From: Candidatus Obscuribacterales bacterium
GTDB taxonomy: Bacteria > Cyanobacteriota > Vampirovibrionia > Obscuribacterales > Obscuribacteraceae
Direction: 5' to 3'
Length of the DNA: 15,802 nt
NCBI GenBank assembly: GCA_020634035.1
Contig: JACKCM010000013.1
Location: 1 to 15,802, forward strand
Below, one piece after another: positions 12,710 through 15,802 of the stretch. Below the pieces are notes generated by a model. The model did no database searches. It was not told where the DNA came from and saw only the letters and a program-made list of their open reading frames with translations. The number at the start of each line of letters is the position of its first letter. Positions within the stretch are counted from its first letter, which is position 1. A program made the translations under genes and the position numbers.

Positions 12710-14491
12710 ATGACTAATAGTAACCTTTCGGCAAGTAGCTCTTCTTCATCTGGTCAAAGCATCAAAGTGCTAGCCAGTTTCTGTCATATCTTGCCGTTAG
12801 TTGGTCTAGTTTTTGTTGAGTTATTTTGCTTTCTACCTGTTCTTAAACATATTGGATTCTATCTGGATGACTGGGTGATGCTCAATTATCTGTATATAGC
12901 TCCAAAAGATTTTTTTGATGCCGCTACATTCTATTTTGGAATAGATCCCAGGGTAGTGAATCGTCCGCTGGAAGTGGTTCATTTTATAGCGATGTTCAAG
13001 ATGTTCGGAGTAAAGCCATTCGGTTACCATGTGTTCAATTTGGTTCTGGAAATAATTTCAGCATGGCTCCTATTCCTTTGTCTGTCTGCGCTTTCAAGGC
13101 GTCCTGGCTCTTCATTTGTAGCCACGTCTATTTTTGTTCTTTACCCCAGTCATAACATCACTCACTATTGGGTGGTTAGCAGCGCGGTGACACTAAGTCT
13201 GGTTTTTTATCTTGGAAGTCTTTACCTGGGTATCCTTGCGGCGTCTCGGAGTAAGCAGTCTTTGTATTTTGGGTCGGCATTTTTGTATTGTTTAAGCAAT
13301 TTCAACTACGAGGTCTTCTTGCCTCTTGTTTCCATCAATATTCTGCTGGTTTTGTATCTTTTGTGGAAGAACGGTCAACCTGGTCGCCTGGTGAAGGAAG
13401 GTTTGATTTTTTTTGGTTTAAATGTTTTAGCCATAGCGGCGCTTCTGGTTTACTTGAAGGCTATTATGCCACTACTTGGAGTGGCGTGGATGCATAAAGT
13501 TAGCTTTGATCCAGGTCTTATGTTTAGAACTCTATCTACTGGCATAGAACTTAACTTGCCACATGTCGCTTTTCCATATTTCATCCAAAACATTTCTGAT
13601 AAGCTGAACGGTGGATTGCAACTCCATGAAGTCATTTATCTATTGCTGCAGAGCACTGTTTTTTTTGCAATTTCTATCTTCCTCCTTCTTAGAAATCGAT
13701 CTGAGACTAATTGCAATATTAATTTGAAGACGGAAGATTCTGGGCTTCCTGCGACCTCTTCATTTTTGATAGCTATAGGATGTTTCTGTGTCGTTATCTC
13801 ATATTTGATTTTTGGATTAAACGAAGAGTACATGCCTGTGTTCAATACCATAGTTAATAGGGTTAATACTGGTGCCTCTATTGGCCTGGCATTTATAATT
13901 TGTGGTTTTGGGCTGTTTTTAGAAAGCCGTCGTTATTCTGCGATCTATCTGAAAACAGCTCAGGCTGTTCTGTTAATAGGCGGAACAATGGCGGTATGCT
14001 TTTTTACCCTGACAAATTGGGCCCTATCAATGCCATTTGTTATTTCCTGGCAGTTACAGTCGCAAATCATGAATGCGGTGAAGTCGAATAAAGCGCAGTT
14101 CGCAGATGCAAAAGCGATCTTGTTATGCAATGCTCCGCGTTATGCATGTGAGGCGCCTGTTTTTGATGGTGTATGGGATTTTCAATCAATGGTCCGACTG
14201 GTTTTAGCTCGCGAGAATATAGATGCGGGCGTTATTTCGGATAGAATGCAATTTTCTTCCACTGAAGTAAAAGACATCTCGAAGGGAAGTTTTGTTTGCG
14301 CCACCTATAATTATGACAATCTATGGTTGATGATTTCTCCGACATGCCGAATTATGAGAATTCACGGACCTGTTGAGTTGATAAACAATATCGAAAAGTA
14401 CGGTTTGGATTTTGAGCAAAATAAACGATTGCCTGAGATATGGCGTAAACAAATCAATTCTCAATCCAGGCTTGAGAAACACGCCAACTAG
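12710..14491 (+). CDS. Multi-pass GT-C-like membrane glycosyltransferase, paralogue B
   Basis: 593 residues from ATG 12710. The frame also runs back into the IS to 12638, but those residues (MRHRLRCR...) come from out-of-frame IS sequence and are not native. After a Ser-rich start, the first hydrophobic segment (about 20-46) and FYLDDW (D53, D54) align with paralogue A, as does the whole length to the C-terminal NAPRYACEAPVFDGVWDFQSM and ISPTC. Its predicted role is the same: GT-C-type transfer from a lipid-linked sugar at the membrane, with the acidic pair as the candidate catalytic site. Its native upstream region is missing, and the IS fragment ends nine bases before the start. No strong Shine-Dalgarno is present, so expression may depend on IS-derived transcription and re-initiation. 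It ends 17 bases from the convergent methyltransferase gene. Confidence 0.82.
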   Translation: MTNSNLSASSSSSSGQSIKVLASFCHILPLVGLVFVELFCFLPVLKHIGFYLDDWVMLNYLYIAPKDFFDAATFYFGIDPRVVNRPLEVVHFIAMFKMFGVKPFGYHVFNLVLEIISAWLLFLCLSALSRRPGSSFVATSIFVLYPSHNITHYWVVSSAVTLSLVFYLGSLYLGILAASRSKQSLYFGSAFLYCLSNFNYEVFLPLVSINILLVLYLLWKNGQPGRLVKEGLIFFGLNVLAIAALLVYLKAIMPLLGVAWMHKVSFDPGLMFRTLSTGIELNLPHVAFPYFIQNISDKLNGGLQLHEVIYLLLQSTVFFAISIFLLLRNRSETNCNINLKTEDSGLPATSSFLIAIGCFCVVISYLIFGLNEEYMPVFNTIVNRVNTGASIGLAFIICGFGLFLESRRYSAIYLKTAQAVLLIGGTMAVCFFTLTNWALSMPFVISWQLQSQIMNAVKSNKAQFADAKAILLCNAPRYACEAPVFDGVWDFQSMVRLVLARENIDAGVISDRMQFSSTEVKDISKGSFVCATYNYDNLWLMISPTCRIMRIHGPVELINNIEKYGLDFEQNKRLPEIWRKQINSQSRLEKHAN

Positions 14492-14508
14492 GCTTTTCTG
14501 ATACGACT

Positions 14509-15636
14509 TTATCTGGCTGCTACAACAGGGCTTTTACTTTCAATTTCGGTGCACATCGCTTCTGCATCGATAGTGGTAATAGCTATTGGCTCTCCGGTTT
14601 TTGTAAGCATATAAACAATGAGGCCGCCTTGTGTTTTCATGTACGGAAATCGGCTAATCCACTTGTCAGAAAGCATGAGTAATTTCTTCGCAGTATTGGT
14701 GTCGAACAGGTTAAAAATATGGGGAGGGAGATATACGGATGTGTAGCTTTCCATTTTGTATGACAGGCCTCCAAACCACTCTTCTAATTTTGGTCTAGAA
14801 ATCAATGGTTCTTCTCCAGCTAGCTCCGTCCAAAGTGGGCTAATTTGCATCAAGAAATCGAAAACTCCGCGAAAAGCGGAATCATTATTCTCAGATCCAA
14901 TATAGACACCACCAGATTTGAGCACCCGGTATATTTCTTTGCACGCTTGATTTGCGTTTGGAAGATGATGCAGAACTCCATATGTGCAGATAAAGCGTTG
15001 GGATTCATCTTGAAAAGGAATTTGATCTCCATCTCCTACAAAAAATGAAATCCTGTTGTCAACTTTCATGGACCTTGAGCGTTCTACGGCTCTGCGAAGC
15101 ATCTTATGAGAGACATCAAATCCAACTACAGTTCTTTTTTCACCAAGTAACTGAAAGGCAGAGCGTCCATCTGCGCATCCAATATCCACTATCTGGCATT
15201 CCTGGGGGAGGTGTTTCTCTTCTAGTCTCTCAAAGGTCGCAAGATCCACAGAGCGCCAAAATGAGGAATCTTGGTACTCCGTGTAGGTCTGACCTTCAGG
15301 CGAGGCATACCAATCAAAATGGTTTCTTTGCTCGTATTGTGGTGCTAGAGCTTCAATTGTTTTGGAGTTCAATTCAGAAGCTGAATAACCGCCATCGCAG
15401 TCCAATTGCGATGCGTATCTGCTTTGAAAATCTGATAGTGCGTCTCTGTCGCTAAGTTCCGGGATAACAAGCTCTAGGAGTGTGTCGGAAATAACATAAG
15501 AGTTTTGGCACTCCAGGCATTTTAGTAATCCGTCAATAACCCTCTCTTTTGTCTCTCTGAAAGGTACTACGAAAAAATTGCTTGGCTGAATCTTGCATTT
15601 TGGACAGCGAAAGCTATTGATAAGGCTTTTTAACAT
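14509..15636 (-). CDS. Class I SAM methyltransferase with N-terminal zinc ribbon
   Basis: 375 residues. CPKC (C11, C14) and CLEC (C40, C43) form a likely zinc ribbon like that of Trm112 or other small Zn domains. A spacer follows. The Rossmann methyltransferase core starts at IVDIGCADGRS (149-159, motif I), then GFDVSHKML (motif II, SAM ribose), DGDQIPF (motif III) and TYGVLHHLPN (motif IV). A C-terminal domain of about 100 residues, with an aromatic WTELAGEEPLISRPKLEEWF segment, probably binds the acceptor. In a glycan cluster the acceptor may be a sugar hydroxyl or an amine; this is inference. ATG 15636 has GGGAG seven bases upstream, which supports the start. It converges with the GT-C-like gene. 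Confidence 0.88.
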   Translation of the reverse strand: MLKSLINSFRCPKCKIQPSNFFVVPFRETKERVIDGLLKCLECQNSYVISDTLLELVIPELSDRDALSDFQSRYASQLDCDGGYSASELNSKTIEALAPQYEQRNHFDWYASPEGQTYTEYQDSSFWRSVDLATFERLEEKHLPQECQIVDIGCADGRSAFQLLGEKRTVVGFDVSHKMLRRAVERSRSMKVDNRISFFVGDGDQIPFQDESQRFICTYGVLHHLPNANQACKEIYRVLKSGGVYIGSENNDSAFRGVFDFLMQISPLWTELAGEEPLISRPKLEEWFGGLSYKMESYTSVYLPPHIFNLFDTNTAKKLLMLSDKWISRFPYMKTQGGLIVYMLTKTGEPIAITTIDAEAMCTEIESKSPVVAAR

Positions 15637-15723
15637 TGCGTTACTCCCATTGCATTAGTCAAGGTTTGCAGATAAGCATGCATGAAATTGAACTTTCAAT
15701 GTCCACCAGGAACTATCAGAACT

Positions 15724-15789
15724 AACAATGCTGACAATAAACCTTTTTATCTTGAGCGAAAGAGATTATAGATGGTTGTCAGCATTGTT
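15724..15789. repeat. Perfect 14-bp inverted repeat with 38-bp spacer
   Basis: AACAATGCTGACAA (15724-15737) is the exact reverse complement of TTGTCAGCATTGTT (15776-15789). It lies in the 166-base stretch upstream of the methyltransferase gene (15637-15802), which holds no gene I can see. The arms could be two operator sites bound by one regulator, the ends of a small element, or a weak hairpin. One arm read on the minus strand contains TTGTCA, a possible -35, but no good -10 is spaced correctly. Confidence 0.55.
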
Positions 15790-15802
15790 GGGTATTTACT
15801 TT

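Noticed and set aside
15688..15699. Small palindrome TTGAACTTTCAA as an operator
   Set aside because: It is short (five-base arms) and common by chance in AT-rich sequence.

Overview
This 15.8 kb window is a surface-glycan gene cluster that has been rearranged by an insertion sequence. It encodes sugar-modifying enzymes, glycosyltransferases, acyltransferases and a methyltransferase, plus two copies of one IS3-like element. I saw no rRNA, tRNA, CRISPR array or phage gene. Base composition is mixed to slightly AT-rich, and TTG and GTG starts are common with good Shine-Dalgarno sequences. This fits a bacterium, but I cannot name a phylum from the sequence.

Layout. Positions 1-377 (minus) hold the start of a large glycosyltransferase-like gene that runs off the edge. 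Positions 558-3417 (plus) hold a nonulosonic-acid style set: a Gfo/Idh/MocA oxidoreductase, an SDR oxidoreductase and a CMP-nonulosonate (acylneuraminate) cytidylyltransferase. A FemAB/GNAT-like acyltransferase gene follows and is split by a complete 1.3 kb IS (4217-5513), flanked by a 15-bp direct repeat. A minus-strand pair comes next: a cytosolic GT-B/capsule-synthesis-like protein (5869-7629) and a multi-pass GT-C-like membrane protein (7742-9466). On the plus strand are a GT2 glycosyltransferase (9715-10599) and a NeuD/PglD-type left-handed beta-helix acyltransferase (10700-11317). Then comes the first 23 or so codons of an MBOAT (AlgI-like) O-acyltransferase, cut off by a second, inverted and 3'-truncated IS copy (11620-12700). 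That copy abuts a second GT-C-like membrane protein (12710-14491), a paralogue of the first. Convergent to it is a zinc-ribbon plus SAM methyltransferase (14509-15636). The window ends in a non-coding stretch with a perfect 14-bp inverted repeat.

How the genes may work together (inference). The oxidoreductases and cytidylyltransferase would supply or activate an unusual acidic sugar. The NeuD-like, FemAB-like and MBOAT enzymes would acylate sugars, and the methyltransferase may methylate them. The GT2, GT-B-like and GT-C-like proteins would assemble or transfer the glycan at the membrane. The two IS copies have broken at least two acyltransferase genes (FemAB-like and MBOAT), placed an IS fragment directly in front of a membrane glycosyltransferase, and left a 6 kb segment between inverted homologous arms. 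The most distinctive components are the paralogous GT-B-like/GT-C-like proteins, which I could not match to a characterised system.
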